Shown: positions 30,640 to 31,136 of the stretch, one piece after another
How the letters are laid out: each line of letters opens with the position of its first letter
Numbering within the stretch: the first letter of the stretch is position 1
NCBI GenBank assembly: GCA_046046915.1
Contig: JBJOIT010000031.1
Location: forward strand, 1 to 31,136
DNA: 31,136 bases
Origin: JBEEJZ01 sp046046915
GTDB lineage: Bacteria > Pseudomonadota > Gammaproteobacteria > Burkholderiales > Burkholderiaceae_C
Direction: 5' to 3'
Notes under the pieces: model-generated
Database searches by the model: none
What the model saw: only the letters and a program-made list of their open reading frames with translations
What the model was told of the DNA's origin: nothing
Position numbers and translations under genes: made by a program

Positions 30640-31136
30640 TTAGGCCAGCGAGGCCTCCAGGGCTGCATTGAGGGTGGCGCTTGGACGCATCACTGCGCTA
30701 ACCTTTTTGGGGTCGGGCAGGTAGTAGCCGCCGATGTCCACAGCCTGGCCCTGCACCGCGTTCAGTTCAGCCACGATGGTCTGCTCGTTGTCGGTCAAGG
30801 CTTGGGCCAGCGGCGCAAAGTGCGCTTGCAGTTCAGCATCCTCCGTCTGGGCGGCCAGTTCTTGGGCCCAGTACATGGCCAAGTAGAACTGGCTGCCACG
30901 GTTGTCGAGCTGTCCCGTCTTGGGCGATGGGTTCTTGTTGTTGTCCAGCAGCTTGCCGGTGGCCGCATCCAGGGTCTTGGCCAGCACCTTGGCCTTGCCA
31001 TTGCCCTTTTTCAGGCCCAGATCTTCCAACGAGACGGCCAGGGCCAGGAATTCGCCCAGCGAGTCCCAGCGCAGGTGGTTTTCTTCCACCAGCTGCTGCA
31101 CGTGCTTGGGTGCAGAGCCACCGGCACCGGTTACGT
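30640..31136 (-). CDS. icd: NADP-dependent isocitrate dehydrogenase, monomeric type, C-terminal part
   Basis: The enzyme oxidises isocitrate to 2-oxoglutarate with NADP in the TCA cycle. The frame runs off the window end, so only the last 164 residues of a protein normally about 740 long are seen. GAGGSAPKHVQQLVEENHL, HLRWDSLGEFLALAVSLED and NRGSQFYLAMYWAQELA are characteristic of the monomeric (IDH2/Icd-II) class and differ from the homodimeric enzyme. It ends VMRPSATLNAALEASLA. The ATG at 31101 is internal. Confidence 0.95.
   Translation of the reverse strand, partial: VTGAGGSAPKHVQQLVEENHLRWDSLGEFLALAVSLEDLGLKKGNGKAKVLAKTLDAATGKLLDNNKNPSPKTGQLDNRGSQFYLAMYWAQELAAQTEDAELQAHFAPLAQALTDNEQTIVAELNAVQGQAVDIGGYYLPDPKKVSAVMRPSATLNAALEASLA

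Noticed and set aside
1..31136. CRISPR arrays, insertion sequences, prophage, tRNA or rRNA genes
   Set aside because: No regularly spaced repeats, transposase or integrase motifs, or tRNA-like cloverleaf ends were seen on either strand by eye.

Overview
The window is chromosomal DNA of a Gram-negative betaproteobacterium, most likely order Burkholderiales and family Comamonadaceae. This is inferred from the run rpsA-ihfB-lapA-lapB-hldD, a GC-rich codon style, chorismate synthase and monomeric isocitrate dehydrogenase of proteobacterial type, and the absence of phage, IS or CRISPR signatures. No tRNA or rRNA gene was seen. Genes are dense, and no stretch over 300 bases lacks one.

Layout. (1) 1-5058, plus strand: the 3' part of rpsA, a terminator, ihfB, the LPS-assembly pair lapA/lapB, a heptose epimerase (hldD), a short exported ComEA-like protein and the fluoride channel crcB/fluC. 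(2) 5065-12723, minus strand: a seven-gene cluster for a molybdenum hydroxylase of the 'form II CO dehydrogenase' type, in transcription order coxS-coxL-coxM, terminator-like hairpin, coxD (MoxR ATPase)-coxE (vWA)-coxG-xdhC/coxF. A divergent GAF/Fis-type regulator lies at 12903-14057, and the intergenic region between them holds nested inverted repeats. (3) 14196-14558, plus strand: a small two-helix membrane protein behind an FNR-like box. (4) 14627-21200, minus strand: a six-gene operon of RND adaptor, RND pump, DUF2892 protein, OsmC protein, TDT/SLAC1 permease and a CsoR/FrmR-family regulator encoded last. Its promoter is overlain by two adjacent G-tract operator half-repeats. (5) 21446-22546, minus strand: aroC, with a terminator and a possible gene remnant downstream. 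(6) 22711-24276, plus strand: a secreted M4 (thermolysin-family) metalloprotease. (7) 24386-24841 minus: a CBS-pair protein; 24954-27110 plus: a MetY-like PLP enzyme and an alpha/beta hydrolase. (8) 27120-30567, minus strand: the thiamine/TPP uptake operon thiB-thiP-thiQ behind a TPP riboswitch. (9) 30640-31136, minus strand: the C-terminal part of a monomeric NADP isocitrate dehydrogenase.

How the parts work together. The cox-like cluster has the three subunits of a Mo/FAD/2Fe-2S hydroxylase plus maturation and membrane-anchoring factors. The large subunit has AYRGAGR in the active-site loop where true CO dehydrogenases carry a copper-binding cysteine, so its substrate is probably not CO. 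The operon at 14627-21253 is the best candidate for an under-described system. A thiol-type regulator without the usual metal ligands appears to control a drug-type RND pump together with DUF2892, OsmC and TDT proteins, families often linked to reactive sulfur. I infer a reactive-sulfur (persulfide/sulfite) or electrophile stress-export module; this is a hypothesis.
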